DNA of 64,000 nucleotides from Chromatiales bacterium (GTDB lineage: Bacteria; Pseudomonadota; Gammaproteobacteria; Steroidobacterales; GCA-2729495), in contig JAEUPZ010000010.1 in assembly GCA_016789885.1 (NCBI GenBank), positions 90,570 to 154,569 on the forward strand. Direction: 5' to 3'. The notes under the pieces were generated by a model that saw nothing but the letters and a program-made list of their open reading frames with translations, was not told the DNA's origin and ran no database searches. Position 1 is the first letter of the stretch. The number at the start of each line of letters is the position of its first letter. Shown here in pieces: positions 1 through 9,529 of the stretch. Made by a program: the position numbers and the translations under genes.

Positions 1-621
1 CTGGGTGCCATGCGCTCGGCGGCGCAGATCGTCGCCTACGAGATCGCCATGGGCTTTGCCCTGGTGGGGGTGCTGATGGCGAGTGGCAGCCTGAACCTCG
101 GCCGCATCGTTGAGGCCCAGGCCGGCGGGCCGCTGAGCTGGTTCTGGCTGCCCCTGCTGCCGCTCTTCGTCGTCTATTTCATTTCCGGTGTCGCCGAGAC
201 CAACCGGGCGCCCTTCGACGTCGCCGAGGGCGAGTCGGAGATCGTCGCCGGCTTCCACGTCGAGTACTCCGGCGTCGCGTTTGCCGTGTTCTTCCTCGCC
301 GAGTACGCCAACATGATCCTCATCGCCGCGCTGACGGCGGTGATGTTCATGGGCGGCTGGCAGTCGTTCTTCGCCGGGGCGATCTTCGGCGCGCTCGACG
401 GCGGCCCGCTCGAGATCCTCCGGCAGCCCGGCCTGCACTGGCTGGCGCTCAAGATCGCGTTCTTCATGTTCTGCTTCCTGTGGTTCCGGGCGACATTCCC
501 GCGCTACCGCTACGACCAAATCATGCGGCTCGGCTGGAAGGTCTTCATCCCCGTCACGATCGTCTGGATCGTCGTCGAGGGGGTCATGGTGGCGTTGAAG
601 GTCGGCCCCTGGAGCGCCTGA
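1..621 (+). CDS. nuoH: NADH-quinone oxidoreductase subunit H (5' truncated by window edge)
   Basis: Membrane subunit of respiratory complex I that lies at the junction between the hydrophilic arm and the proton-pumping arm and helps form the quinone site. The reading frame is open from base 1, and the visible 206 residues are the C-terminal part of the roughly 340-residue family. Visible signs are the start of the fragment reading LGAMRSAAQ, the acidic loop [15 protein letters not shown] typical of NuoH near the quinone chamber, and several hydrophobic helices. It is followed after 11 bases by nuoI and belongs to the nuo operon running rightward. The true start lies outside the window. Confidence 0.97.
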   Translation: MGAMRSAAQIVAYEIAMGFALVGVLMASGSLNLGRIVEAQAGGPLSWFWLPLLPLFVVYFISGVAETNRAPFDVAEGESEIVAGFHVEYSGVAFAVFFLAEYANMILIAALTAVMFMGGWQSFFAGAIFGALDGGPLEILRQPGLHWLALKIAFFMFCFLWFRATFPRYRYDQIMRLGWKVFIPVTIVWIVVEGVMVALKVGPWSA

Positions 622-632
622 AGGAGTCCGTC

Positions 633-1121
633 GTGAGCCAGGTATCGAGTGCCATCAAGACCTTTGCGCTGTGGGAACTGCTCCGCGGCCTGCGGCTGAC
701 CCTGCGGAACCTGTTCGTGCGCAAGGTCACGGTGCAGTACCCGGAGGAGAAGACGCCGCAGTCGCCCCGCTTCCGCGGCCTGCACGCCCTGCGCCGGTAC
801 CCCAACGGCGAGGAGCGGTGCATCGCCTGCAAGCTGTGCCAGGCGGTCTGCCCGGCGGCGGCCATCACGATCGAGTCCGACGTCGGCCCGGATGGCACCC
901 GCCGGACGTCCCGCTACGACATCGACCTCTTCAAGTGCATCTACTGCGGGTTCTGCGAGGAGGCCTGCCCGGTCGACGCCATCGTCGAGACGCGCATCTT
1001 CGAGTACCACATGGAGAACCGCGGCGAGAACATCATGACCAAGGAGAAGCTCCTCGCCGTCGGCGAGAAGTACGAGGCCATGATCGCCGCGGACAAGGCT
1101 GCCGATGCGCCCTACCGCTGA
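633..1121 (+). CDS. nuoI: NADH-quinone oxidoreductase subunit I (two [4Fe-4S] ferredoxin-type)
   Basis: Peripheral-arm subunit of complex I carrying clusters N6a and N6b on the electron path to quinone. The 162-residue product has two CxxCxxCxxxCP motifs, [12 protein letters not shown] and [12 protein letters not shown], as expected for two [4Fe-4S] centres. I place the start at GTG 633 because AAGGAG (621-626) sits six bases upstream and the protein then begins [17 protein letters not shown], the usual family N-terminus; the frame stays open upstream into nuoH but that part is not conserved. Length is normal. It lies between nuoH and nuoJ. Confidence 0.96.
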   Translation: MSQVSSAIKTFALWELLRGLRLTLRNLFVRKVTVQYPEEKTPQSPRFRGLHALRRYPNGEERCIACKLCQAVCPAAAITIESDVGPDGTRRTSRYDIDLFKCIYCGFCEEACPVDAIVETRIFEYHMENRGENIMTKEKLLAVGEKYEAMIAADKAADAPYR

Positions 1122-1181
1122 CATGCGCCCCCGGGCAGGACGGCCGGCAGCGGGCGAGGTCCGCCGGCCGCAAGGTGAACC

Positions 1182-1835
1182 ATGCTGACCACGGTGATCT
1201 TCTACCTGACGGCGGCGGTGCTCGTCGGCGCGGCGCTCGGCGTCATCACGTCGCGCAACCCGGTGCACTCGGCGCTGTTCCTCATCGTCGCCTTCGTGAG
1301 CAGCGCGGTGCTGTGGCTGCTTCTCGAGGCCGAGTTCCTGGCCATCGTTCTCGTGCTCGTCTACGTGGGCGCCGTCATGGTGCTGTTCCTGTTCGTCGTC
1401 ATGATGCTCGACATCAACGCCGCGACGCTGCGCGAGGGCTTCATCCGCTATGCGCCGCTGGGGGCCATCGTGGCCGGCATCCTCGTGCTCGAGCTCGTCT
1501 CGGTCATCTGGTACCGGAACGAGGGGCTGCCCGTCGGCCGGGAGCTGGTTCCGCGGGCCCCGGACTACAGCAGCACCGAGGAGCTGGGGCGGGCGCTCTA
1601 CACCGACTACCTGATGCCCTTCGAGCTGGCGGCCTTCCTGCTGCTGCTGGCCATCGTCGCGGCGATCCTCCTGACCATGCGGCAGCGGCCGGGGCTGAAG
1701 GCCCAGGACGTCTCGGCCCAGGTCCGGGTCCGCCGCGGTGACCGCATCCGCCTCGTCAGCATGCCGGCCGAGGCGGAGCCGGCGGCCGGGGCGGGGGAGC
1801 AGGGCGCCGGTGACCCGCCGGGGGGACGCCCATGA
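1182..1835 (+). CDS. nuoJ: NADH-quinone oxidoreductase subunit J
   Basis: Membrane subunit of complex I. The 217-residue protein has about five hydrophobic helices, including the conserved segment [20 protein letters not shown], where the third helix of NuoJ carries the pi-bulge important for coupling. The C-terminal 40 residues ([10 protein letters not shown] onward) are hydrophilic and Pro/Gly/Glu-rich, a variable tail. Its stop codon overlaps the start of nuoK by four bases (ATGA at 1832-1835), which implies translational coupling. Confidence 0.95.
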   Translation: MLTTVIFYLTAAVLVGAALGVITSRNPVHSALFLIVAFVSSAVLWLLLEAEFLAIVLVLVYVGAVMVLFLFVVMMLDINAATLREGFIRYAPLGAIVAGILVLELVSVIWYRNEGLPVGRELVPRAPDYSSTEELGRALYTDYLMPFELAAFLLLLAIVAAILLTMRQRPGLKAQDVSAQVRVRRGDRIRLVSMPAEAEPAAGAGEQGAGDPPGGRP

Positions 1836-2137
1836 TCGGCCTGTCCCACTACCTGACGCTCTCGGCGATCCTCTTCGCCATCAGCGTGGCCGGCATCTTC
1901 CTGAACCGGAAGAACGTGATCGTGCTGCTGATGTGCGTCGAGCTCCTGCTGCTCGCCGTCAACTTCAACTTCATCGCCTTCTCGCGCTACCTCGACGACG
2001 TGGCCGGGCAGGTGTTCGTCTTCTTCATCCTGACCGTCGCCGCGGCGGAGTCCGCCATCGGCCTCGCCATCCTCGTCGTGCTGTTCCGCAACCGGCGCAG
2101 CATCAACGTCGAGGAACTCGACACGATGAGGGGCTGA
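1832..2137 (+). CDS. nuoK: NADH-quinone oxidoreductase subunit K
   Basis: Small antiporter-like subunit of complex I with three transmembrane helices, 101 residues, the standard length. The two buried glutamates essential for proton translocation are visible in [13 protein letters not shown] and in [13 protein letters not shown]. It overlaps nuoJ by four bases and is followed two bases later by nuoL. Confidence 0.97.
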   Translation: MIGLSHYLTLSAILFAISVAGIFLNRKNVIVLLMCVELLLLAVNFNFIAFSRYLDDVAGQVFVFFILTVAAAESAIGLAILVVLFRNRRSINVEELDTMRG

Positions 2138-2139
2138 CC

Positions 2140-4101
2140 GTGGAGCGCATCTATCTCGCCACCGTACTGGCGCCGCTCGCCGGCGCCCTGGCCGCCGGGC
2201 TCTTCGGCCGGCTGATTGGCCGCACGGGCGCCCACCTCGTCACGATCGCGGGCGTCGCGGCCGCCTTCGCGCTGTCGCTGCTCGTCCTCAAGGACCAGTG
2301 GCTGGATGGCGCGCCGGCCTTCAACGGCAGCGTTTACACCTGGGCCGTCGTCGACGGCGTGCGCATGGAGGTCGGCTTCCTGGTCGACCGGCTGACGGCG
2401 CTGATGATGGTCGTCGTGACCTCCGTCTCGTTGATGGTGCACGTCTACACCATTGGCTACATGCACGACGACGATGGCTACCAGCGGTTCTTCAGCTACA
2501 TCTCGCTGTTCACCTTCGCGATGCTGATGCTCGTGATGGCGAACAACTTCCTGCAGCTCTTCTTCGGCTGGGAGGCGGTGGGCCTCGTCTCGTACCTGCT
2601 GATCGGCTTCTGGTACACGCGCCCGACGGCCATCTTCGCCAACCTGAAGGCCTTCCTCGTCAACCGGGTCGGCGACTTCGGCTTCCTGCTCGGCATCGCG
2701 GTACTGCTGATGTACACGGGCAGCCTCGACTATCAGGCCACCTTCGACCGGGCGCCGTCCCTCGCGGGGGAGGTCATCGAGGTCTGGCCCGGCAGCGGCT
2801 GGTCCGTCGCCACGGTCGCCTGCATCCTGCTGTTCATCGGCGCCATGGGCAAGTCGGCCCAGGTGCCGCTGCACGTCTGGCTGCCGGACTCCATGGAGGG
2901 CCCGACCCCCATCTCGGCGCTCATCCATGCCGCCACCATGGTCACCGCCGGCGTCTTCATGGTCGCGCGCATGTCGCCGCTCTTCGAGTACTCCGAGGCG
3001 GCCCTGTCTTTCGTGCTGGTGATCGGCGCGACGACGGCGCTGTTCACCGGGTTCCTCGGCATCATCCAGAACGACATCAAGCGCGTCGTCGCCTATTCGA
3101 CGCTGTCGCAGCTGGGCTACATGGTGGTCGCCCTCGGCGCCTCGGCCTACGCGGCCGGCGTGTTCCACCTGATGACCCACGCCTTCTTCAAGGCGCTGCT
3201 GTTCCTGGCGGCGGGCTCGGTGATCATCGGCCTGCACCACGAGCAGGACATCCGGAAGATGGGCGGCCTGCGCCGCTACATGCCCATCACCTACTGGACC
3301 AGCCTCATCGGCACCCTGTCGCTGATCGGCTTCCCGGGCTTCTCGGGCTTCTTCTCGAAGGACGTCCTCATCGAGGCGGTGCACGGCGCCACGCGGCCCG
3401 GGGCCGGCTACGCCTGGTGGTGCCTGATGATCGGCGTGTTCGTCACGTCGCTGTACTCGTTCCGGATGTTCTTTCTCGTCTTCCACGGGCGCGAGCGCAT
3501 GGACGAGGAGACGAAACACCACGTCCACGAGTCGCCATGGGTCGTGTGGCTGCCGCTGGTGCTGCTGGCCATTCCGTCGGTCGTGATCGGGTGGCTCACC
3601 ATCGATCCGGTCGTGTTCGGCAATTTCTTCGGTGATGCGATCTTCGTGCAGGCCGCCAACGACGTCGTCGGCGCGGCGGCCCGCGAGTATCACGGCCCGG
3701 TGGCCTATATCCTGCACGCCTTCGGGACGCCGATCCCGTACCTGGCGGCGGCCGGTGCCGCCGTGGCCTGGTACCTGACGCTGCGCAACCCCGCGGCGGC
3801 CGATTCGCTGCAGCGGGCCCTGCGCCTGCCGAACCTTGTGCTGGAGAACAAGTACTGGTTCGACGCCTTCAACGAGAAGGTGCTGGCCGCCGGGAGCCGG
3901 CTGCTGGGCACGACGCTGTGGAAGGCCGGCGACACCGTGGTGATCGACGGCGCGCTGGTGAATGGCAGCGCGCGCCTCGTCGGCCTCGCTGCCGGGTTCG
4001 TCCGGCGGGCCCAGACGGGTTACCTCTATGACTACGCCTTCGCGATGATCATTGGCCTGGCGACGCTGCTCGGCTGGCTCCTGTGGCGGTCGCTGGGCTG
4101 A
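2140..4101 (+). CDS. nuoL: NADH-quinone oxidoreductase subunit L (antiporter-like)
   Basis: Largest Mrp-antiporter-like proton-pumping subunit of complex I, 653 residues with a GTG start two bases after the nuoK stop. The frame is open upstream through nuoK, but homology starts at VERIYLATVLAPLAGAL. Family signatures include GWEAVGLVSYLLIGFWY with the key Glu of helix 5, KSAQVPLHVWLPDSMEGPTP on helices 7-8, and HAFFKALLFLAAGSVI with the helix 8 Lys/His pair. The C-terminal part (about residue 570 onward) corresponds to the lateral helix HL and final transmembrane helix. Confidence 0.97.
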   Translation: MERIYLATVLAPLAGALAAGLFGRLIGRTGAHLVTIAGVAAAFALSLLVLKDQWLDGAPAFNGSVYTWAVVDGVRMEVGFLVDRLTALMMVVVTSVSLMVHVYTIGYMHDDDGYQRFFSYISLFTFAMLMLVMANNFLQLFFGWEAVGLVSYLLIGFWYTRPTAIFANLKAFLVNRVGDFGFLLGIAVLLMYTGSLDYQATFDRAPSLAGEVIEVWPGSGWSVATVACILLFIGAMGKSAQVPLHVWLPDSMEGPTPISALIHAATMVTAGVFMVARMSPLFEYSEAALSFVLVIGATTALFTGFLGIIQNDIKRVVAYSTLSQLGYMVVALGASAYAAGVFHLMTHAFFKALLFLAAGSVIIGLHHEQDIRKMGGLRRYMPITYWTSLIGTLSLIGFPGFSGFFSKDVLIEAVHGATRPGAGYAWWCLMIGVFVTSLYSFRMFFLVFHGRERMDEETKHHVHESPWVVWLPLVLLAIPSVVIGWLTIDPVVFGNFFGDAIFVQAANDVVGAAAREYHGPVAYILHAFGTPIPYLAAAGAAVAWYLTLRNPAAADSLQRALRLPNLVLENKYWFDAFNEKVLAAGSRLLGTTLWKAGDTVVIDGALVNGSARLVGLAAGFVRRAQTGYLYDYAFAMIIGLATLLGWLLWRSLG

Positions 4102-4126
4102 GCTGGACGCGGGGAGTCACGCTGCC

Positions 4127-5659
4127 GTGCAATTGTTGAGCATCCTGATCTGGCTGCCGATCGTCGGCGGGCTCGCCGTGCTGGGGCTGTCGCGCCAGGC
4201 GGCCCGGGCGGGCGCGGCCGGCGGCCTCGATCGCTGGCTGGCGCTGGCCGTGTCGGTGGCGACGTTCGTCATCAGCGTGCCGCTGTGGACCGGCTTCGAC
4301 GCATCGACGGCGGACATGCAGTTCGTCGAGCGGGTGCCGTGGATCACGGCCTTCAGCGTCGAGTACTTCCTCGGGGTGGACGGCTTCTCGATGCCGCTCA
4401 TCCTGCTCACCACCTTCCTGACGCCGGTGGTCGTGCTGGCTGGCTGGGAGGTCATCCGCGACCGCAGCGCCCAGTACTTCGCCGCCTTCCTCATCCTCGA
4501 GGGGCTGATGATCGGCACGTTCGCGGCGCTGGACGCGCTGCTGTTCTACGTGTTCTGGGAAGCCATGCTCGTGCCGATGTTCATCATCATCGGCGTCTGG
4601 GGCGGGCAACGGCGCGTCTACGCCACGGTCAAGTTCTTCCTCTACACGTTCCTCGGCTCGGTGTTCATGCTCGTGGCGCTGGTGTACCTGTACCTGCAGG
4701 CCGGCAGCTACAGCATCCTGGCATTCCACGAGCTGCCGCTGACCCTGCAGGAGCAGGTGTTCATCTTCCTGGCCTTCCTCGTCGCCTTCGCCGTCAAGGT
4801 GCCCATGTGGCCGGTGCACACCTGGCTGCCGGACGCCCACGTCGAGGCGCCCACCGGCGGGTCCGTGGTGCTGGCGGCCATCCTGCTGAAGATGGGCGGC
4901 TACGGCTTCCTGCGCTTCAGCCTGCCCATCGCGCCGGACGCCAGCGGCGAGCTCGCGTCACTGATGATCACGCTGTCGCTGGTGGCCGTGGTCTACATCG
5001 GCTTCGTGGCCCTGGTCCAGCAGGACATGAAGAAGCTCATCGCCTATTCGTCCATCGCGCACATGGGGTTCGTGACGCTGGGCTTCTTCATTGCCTGGGC
5101 CATCGTCGAGCGTACGGGGTCGACGTCGGGCGCCGCCATGGGCCTGTCGGGCGGCATGCTGCAGATGATCTCGCACGGGTTCGTCTCGGGCGCACTGTTC
5201 CTCTGCGTCGGCGTGCTCTATGACCGCCTGCACAGCCGGCAGATCGCCGACTACGGCGGCGTCGTCAACACGATGCCGAAGTTCGCCGCCTTCATGGTCC
5301 TGTTCGCCATGGCGAATGCCGGGCTGCCGGGCACCTCCGGGTTCGTCGGCGAGTTCCTCGTCATCCTGGCGACACTGAAGGCCGGCTTCTGGTACGCGTT
5401 CCTGGCGGCCACGACGCTGATCCTTGGCGCTGCCTACACCCTGTGGATGGTCAAGCGCGTGGTCTTCGGCGCCGTCGGCAACGAGGGCGTGGCGGGGCTG
5501 CGCGACGCGAGCGCCCGCGAACTCTTCATCCTCGCCGTGATGGCGGCGGGCGTCCTCGTGCTTGGCCTGTGGCCGGCGCCCCTGGCCGACGTCATGGCGG
5601 CCTCCGTCGACCACCTGGTCGGCCAGATCACCCAATCCAAGCTGCCGGGGTTGCCATGA
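4127..5659 (+). CDS. nuoM: NADH-quinone oxidoreductase subunit M (antiporter-like)
   Basis: Second antiporter-like subunit of complex I, 510 residues. I place the start at GTG 4127, where GGGGAG (4111-4116) gives a Shine-Dalgarno and the protein begins VQLLSILIWLPIVGG. Conserved elements are FWEAMLVPMFIIIGVWGG (helix 5 Glu), VKVPMWPVHTWLPDAHVEAP (Lys of helix 7) and LKMGGYG. The stop overlaps the nuoN ATG (ATGA at 5656-5659), so the two are probably coupled. Confidence 0.97.
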   Translation: MQLLSILIWLPIVGGLAVLGLSRQAARAGAAGGLDRWLALAVSVATFVISVPLWTGFDASTADMQFVERVPWITAFSVEYFLGVDGFSMPLILLTTFLTPVVVLAGWEVIRDRSAQYFAAFLILEGLMIGTFAALDALLFYVFWEAMLVPMFIIIGVWGGQRRVYATVKFFLYTFLGSVFMLVALVYLYLQAGSYSILAFHELPLTLQEQVFIFLAFLVAFAVKVPMWPVHTWLPDAHVEAPTGGSVVLAAILLKMGGYGFLRFSLPIAPDASGELASLMITLSLVAVVYIGFVALVQQDMKKLIAYSSIAHMGFVTLGFFIAWAIVERTGSTSGAAMGLSGGMLQMISHGFVSGALFLCVGVLYDRLHSRQIADYGGVVNTMPKFAAFMVLFAMANAGLPGTSGFVGEFLVILATLKAGFWYAFLAATTLILGAAYTLWMVKRVVFGAVGNEGVAGLRDASARELFILAVMAAGVLVLGLWPAPLADVMAASVDHLVGQITQSKLPGLP

Positions 5660-7107
5660 ACCTCCTCGTTTCCCTGCTGGCCGGCGACCTGGCCGTGCTG
5701 CTGCCGGAGGTGTTGCTGGGAGGCGGCCTCTGCGCCCTGCTGGTGCTCGACCTGTTCGTGCCCCAGCGGGCGCGTGACCTCACCTACCTGGCCGCCGTGT
5801 TCCTGCTGGCCGGGGTCGCCTGGGCGCTGCTCGGCGACGTGACCCCGTCGGGCACCGCCTTCGCCGGGACCTGGTCGCTGGACCCGCTGGCGCGGGTGCT
5901 GAAGCTCTTCGGCGTGCTGACGGTGGCGACGGTCTTCCTGTACTCCCGCCCGTATCTCCGCGCGCGGGACCTGCACTTCGGCGAGTACTACCTGCTGGGC
6001 CTCTTCGCGCTGCTCGGCATCTTCGTGATCGCTTCCGCACAGAGCCTGCTGCTCGCCTACCTGGGCCTCGAGATCCTGTCGCTGGCCCTCTACGCGATGG
6101 TGGCCTTCGACCGCGACTCGCCCTCGGCGGCCGAGGCGGCCATGAAGTACTTCGTCCTCGGCGCCATTGCCTCCGGGGCCCTGCTGTACGGCATGTCGCT
6201 CCTGTACGGCCTGGCCGGCAGCCTGAACTTCGCCGACCTGCGCGTGGCGCTGGCGGCCGACGGGCAGGCCGGCGTGAGCGTGGCCGTGGCGCTGGCCTTC
6301 GTCGTCGCCGGCATCGCCTTCAAGTTCGGCGCGGTGCCTTTCCACATGTGGGTGCCGGACGTCTACGAGGGCTCGCCCACGAGCGTGACGCTGTTCATCG
6401 GCACGGCCCCGAAGCTCGGCGCGCTCGCCCTGGCGCTGCGCGTGCTGGTAGACGGCGTCCCGGGACAGGCCCCGCTCTGGGGCGTGATGCTCGGCGCGCT
6501 GGCCCTGCTGTCCCTGGTCCTCGGCAACGTCGCCGCCATCGCCCAGACCAACCTGAAGCGCATGCTCGCGTACTCGACGATCGCCCACGTCGGCTTCATC
6601 CTGCTCGGGCTGGTGCCCGGCACCAGCGATGGCATCCAGGCGGCGCTCTACTACACGCTGGTCTACGTGATCATGGCCGCCGGCGCCTTCGGCATGCTGC
6701 TACTGCTGTCGGGGCGGGGCGTCGAGTGCGAGCGTCTCGATGACCTGCGCGGGCTGGCCCTGCGGCATCCCTGGTACGCGGCCATGCTGACGATGCTGAT
6801 GGTTAGCATGATCGGCGTGCCGCCGCTGGCGGGCTTCTACGCCAAGTGGTGGATCCTCCAGGCCCTCGTGCAGGCCGGCCAGGTCTGGCTCGCGGTGGCG
6901 GCGGTCGTGCTGTCCGTCGTCGGGGCTTTCTACTACCTGCGCGTCATCCGGATGATGTTCTTCGAGGCCGGCACGGCCGGTCCGCCGGCTCCTGTGCCGC
7001 TGGACGTCCGCGTGGTGACCAGCGTCAACGCACTGGTGCTGCTGGCCCTCGGCCTTGCACCGGACCGCCTGATGGAGCTCTGCGCCCGGGCGGCAGCCCT
7101 GGCCTGA
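5656..7107 (+). CDS. nuoN: NADH-quinone oxidoreductase subunit N (antiporter-like)
   Basis: Third antiporter-like subunit of complex I, 483 residues, and the last gene of the nuo operon. The start is the ATG overlapping the nuoM stop; the frame is open further upstream inside nuoM, but the family N-terminus begins MNLLVSLLAGDLAVLLPE. Typical segments are GLEILSLALYAMVAF, KFGAVPFHMWVPDVYEGSP and LKRMLAYSTIAHVGF. No clear intrinsic terminator follows: the promoter for the initiator tRNA starts only 23 bases past the stop, so read-through into the tRNA-rimP operon is possible. Confidence 0.97.
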   Translation: MNLLVSLLAGDLAVLLPEVLLGGGLCALLVLDLFVPQRARDLTYLAAVFLLAGVAWALLGDVTPSGTAFAGTWSLDPLARVLKLFGVLTVATVFLYSRPYLRARDLHFGEYYLLGLFALLGIFVIASAQSLLLAYLGLEILSLALYAMVAFDRDSPSAAEAAMKYFVLGAIASGALLYGMSLLYGLAGSLNFADLRVALAADGQAGVSVAVALAFVVAGIAFKFGAVPFHMWVPDVYEGSPTSVTLFIGTAPKLGALALALRVLVDGVPGQAPLWGVMLGALALLSLVLGNVAAIAQTNLKRMLAYSTIAHVGFILLGLVPGTSDGIQAALYYTLVYVIMAAGAFGMLLLLSGRGVECERLDDLRGLALRHPWYAAMLTMLMVSMIGVPPLAGFYAKWWILQALVQAGQVWLAVAAVVLSVVGAFYYLRVIRMMFFEAGTAGPPAPVPLDVRVVTSVNALVLLALGLAPDRLMELCARAAALA

Positions 7108-7130
7108 CCGCCGCTGCCGGCGCAGGCGGG

Positions 7131-7159
7131 TTGCCTGCCGGCGGGGAACCCGGTATTCT
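7131..7159 (+). promoter_or_regulatory. sigma70 promoter of the initiator tRNA / rimP-nusA operon
   Basis: TTGCCT (7131-7136) and TATTCT (7154-7159) are separated by exactly 17 bases, each matching four of six consensus positions. The bases after the -10 (CCCGCCTC) are GC-rich, as in stable-RNA promoters under stringent control. The predicted transcription start near 7166 lies about eight bases before the mature tRNA end. Inferred from sequence only. Confidence 0.65.
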
Positions 7160-7173
7160 CCCGCCTCTTCCGG

Positions 7174-7250
<77 letters not shown>

Positions 7251-7348
7251 CTTACTCGACGGCCCCGTGCGGTGGATTGAGACACCGGGCGGGCAGGTCA
7301 TGCACCACGGCACGGCGCTCCCAGGGCGTCGAGCCGCGGGTTCTGAAG

Positions 7349-7373
7349 TGGGCCGCTGGGCCCATTTTTTTTT
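7349..7373 (+). terminator. intrinsic terminator/attenuator in the rimP-nusA leader
   Basis: TGGGCC (7349-7354), loop GCTG, GGCCCA (7359-7364), then nine consecutive T (7365-7373). It lies between the initiator tRNA and rimP, 52 bases before the rimP start. A canonical terminator here would free the tRNA and let only part of the transcripts reach rimP-nusA-infB. NusA is known to act at leader terminators of its own operon in enterobacteria; the same role here is inference. Confidence 0.75.
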
Positions 7374-7425
7374 CCTGCGCGCAGCGCAGGGTGGTTTTGC
7401 GGGCGCAGCCGGAAAGGTCGATGCC

Positions 7426-7932
7426 ATGAGCCGCGTGCGACAGCAGCTGCTGGCATTGCTCGAGCCGGCCATCGAGGCCCTCGGCTACGAGCTGGTGGAC
7501 CTCGAGGTCAACATCGGGCCGCGACGCGGGCTGATCCGGCTGTACATCGACTTCGCCCCGGGGCACGGCCCGAAGACGCCGCCGCCCGAGGGTGCGCCGG
7601 TCGACGCCAGCGGCATCGGGCTCGACGACTGCGAGCTCGTGAGCCGGCAGGTGACCGGGGTGCTGGAGGTCGAGGACACGGTCCGGGCCGACTACAACCT
7701 CGAGGTGTCGTCACCGGGGCTCGACCGCAAGCTGACGAAGCCGGCGCATTTCGACCGCTTCGCCGGCAAGCCGGTGACAGGCCGGCTGCGGCAGCCGGTC
7801 GAGGGGCGGCGGCGGTTCACGGGCAGCCTGCTGCGGCGTGACGGCGAGCGGATTTACGTCGCGGTGGACGGTGTCGAGCTGGGGCTTCCCCTGGCGGACA
7901 TCGAGGTGGTCCGGCTGGTGCCGGAGGTTTGA
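7426..7932 (+). CDS. rimP: ribosome maturation factor RimP
   Basis: Assists maturation of the 30S ribosomal subunit, including binding of S12. 168 residues, starting at ATG 7426 with GGAAAGG (7411-7417) upstream. The N-terminal domain begins [20 protein letters not shown] and contains the usual [10 protein letters not shown] and [12 protein letters not shown] motifs; the C-terminal half is the SH3-like domain ending VRLVPEV. A Pro/Gly-rich insertion of about 16 residues ([15 protein letters not shown]) sits before GIGLDDCE where most homologs have a short turn. First protein gene of the tRNA-rimP-nusA-infB operon. Confidence 0.94.
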   Translation: MSRVRQQLLALLEPAIEALGYELVDLEVNIGPRRGLIRLYIDFAPGHGPKTPPPEGAPVDASGIGLDDCELVSRQVTGVLEVEDTVRADYNLEVSSPGLDRKLTKPAHFDRFAGKPVTGRLRQPVEGRRRFTGSLLRRDGERIYVAVDGVELGLPLADIEVVRLVPEV

Positions 7933-7988
7933 CGGCCAGCGCGATTGCAGGCCCCGGGCTGGCGGGGCACAACGGTGGTGACAGAGCC

Positions 7989-9494
7989 ATGAACAAAGAG
8001 ATCCTGAACGTTGCCGAGGCTGTCTCGAACGAGAAGGGCGTCGACCGCGAAATCATCTTCGAGGCCCTCGAGGCGGCCCTGGCTTCCGCCACGCGCAAGC
8101 GGTACGGCGAGGGCGTCGACGTGCGGGTGTCGATCGACCGCACCACGGGCGACTACGACACGTTCCGCCGCTGGAAGGTGTTCGCCGACGATTCGAAGGA
8201 GCTCGAGAACCCCGACTGCGAGCTGCGGATGATCGACGCCGTCGACGTCGACCCGGCGGCCGAGCCCGGCGGCTTCGTCGAGCAGCCGATCCCCTCCGTC
8301 GAATTCGGGCGCATCGCTGCCCAGACGGCCAAGCAGGTCATCGTCCAGAAGGTCCGTGAGGCCGAGCGCAAGAAGGTCGTCGAGGAGTTCCAGGGCCGCG
8401 TCGGCGAGATGCTGAGCGGCGTGGTCAAGCGCGTCGACCGCAACGGCATATTCGTCGACCTCGGCGGCAACGCCGAGGGCTTCATTCCCCGCGAGCACAT
8501 GATCCCCCGCGAGCCGGTGCGGCCCCAGGACCGCATCAAGGCACTGCTGCGCGAGGTTCGCTCCGAGCCCCGCGGCCCGCAGCTGTTCATGACCCGCACG
8601 TCGCCACCCTTCCTCATCGAGCTCTTCAAGATCGAGGTGCCCGAGGTCGGGCAGGGGCTCATCCAGATCCTCGCCGCCGCCCGCGATCCGGGGCTGCGGG
8701 CCAAGATCGCCGTCAAGAGCAACGACCGTCGCATCGACCCCGTCGGCGCCTGCGTCGGCATGCGCGGCTCGCGCGTGCAGGCCGTCTCGAACGAGCTGGC
8801 CGGCGAGCGCGTCGACATCATCCTGTGGGACGACAACCCGGCCCAGTTCGTCATCAACGCGATGTCGCCGGCCGAGGTGACGTCGATCGTCGTCGACGAA
8901 GAGTCCCACAGCATGGACATCGCCGTGCAGGAGGACAAGCTCTCCCAGGCCATCGGCCGCGGCGGTCAGAACATCCGCCTCGCCAGCGAGCTGACCGGCT
9001 GGGAGCTCAACGTCATGACCGAGGCTGCGGCCGAGGAGAAGACCGAGCGCGAGGCGCGCGAGCTGGTCGAGCTCTTCATGCAGCAGCTCGACGTCGACGA
9101 GGACGTCGCGACGATCCTGGTGCAGGAGGGCTTCTCGAGCATCGAGGAGATCGCCTACGTGCCGGCGGGCGAGCTCCTCGCCATCGAGGAGTTCGGGCAG
9201 GAGATCGTCGACGAGCTGCGCAACCGGGCGCGCGACGTGCTGATCACCCAGGCCATCCGCAGCGAGGAGGGGACCGGCGAGGGTCCCGCCGAGGACCTGC
9301 TGGCCGTGGACGGCATGGACGATGCGCTGGCGGTCCAGCTCGCGGCCCGGGGCGTGCGCACCCGCGACGACCTGGCCGAGCTCGCCATCGATGACCTCGA
9401 CGGCGTCGAGGGGCTCGATCCCGAGCGGGCCGGCAAGCTGATCATGGCGGCACGTGCCCACTGGTTCGAAGAGCAGCAGGAGGCCGCTGGCTGA
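7989..9494 (+). CDS. nusA: transcription termination/antitermination factor NusA
   Basis: RNA polymerase-associated factor that modulates pausing, termination and antitermination. 501 residues, starting at ATG 7989 ([18 protein letters not shown]). In order: N-terminal RNAP-binding domain (1-125), S1 domain (about 135-200, [20 protein letters not shown]), two KH domains (about 230-345, with [11 protein letters not shown] and [12 protein letters not shown]), and two C-terminal acidic repeats (about 365-490) as in other Gammaproteobacteria. It is 56 bases downstream of rimP and 35 bases upstream of infB. Confidence 0.97.
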   Translation: MNKEILNVAEAVSNEKGVDREIIFEALEAALASATRKRYGEGVDVRVSIDRTTGDYDTFRRWKVFADDSKELENPDCELRMIDAVDVDPAAEPGGFVEQPIPSVEFGRIAAQTAKQVIVQKVREAERKKVVEEFQGRVGEMLSGVVKRVDRNGIFVDLGGNAEGFIPREHMIPREPVRPQDRIKALLREVRSEPRGPQLFMTRTSPPFLIELFKIEVPEVGQGLIQILAAARDPGLRAKIAVKSNDRRIDPVGACVGMRGSRVQAVSNELAGERVDIILWDDNPAQFVINAMSPAEVTSIVVDEESHSMDIAVQEDKLSQAIGRGGQNIRLASELTGWELNVMTEAAAEEKTEREARELVELFMQQLDVDEDVATILVQEGFSSIEEIAYVPAGELLAIEEFGQEIVDELRNRARDVLITQAIRSEEGTGEGPAEDLLAVDGMDDALAVQLAARGVRTRDDLAELAIDDLDGVEGLDPERAGKLIMAARAHWFEEQQEAAG

Positions 9495-9529
9495 GGGCAT
9501 CCCCGGCCAGCGCAGAGCGGAGCAACCCT

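Noticed and set aside
1987..3717. 576-codon minus-strand frame under nuoK-nuoL
   Set aside because: Antisense shadow of conserved complex I genes; His/Asp/Glu/Arg-rich with no family pattern.
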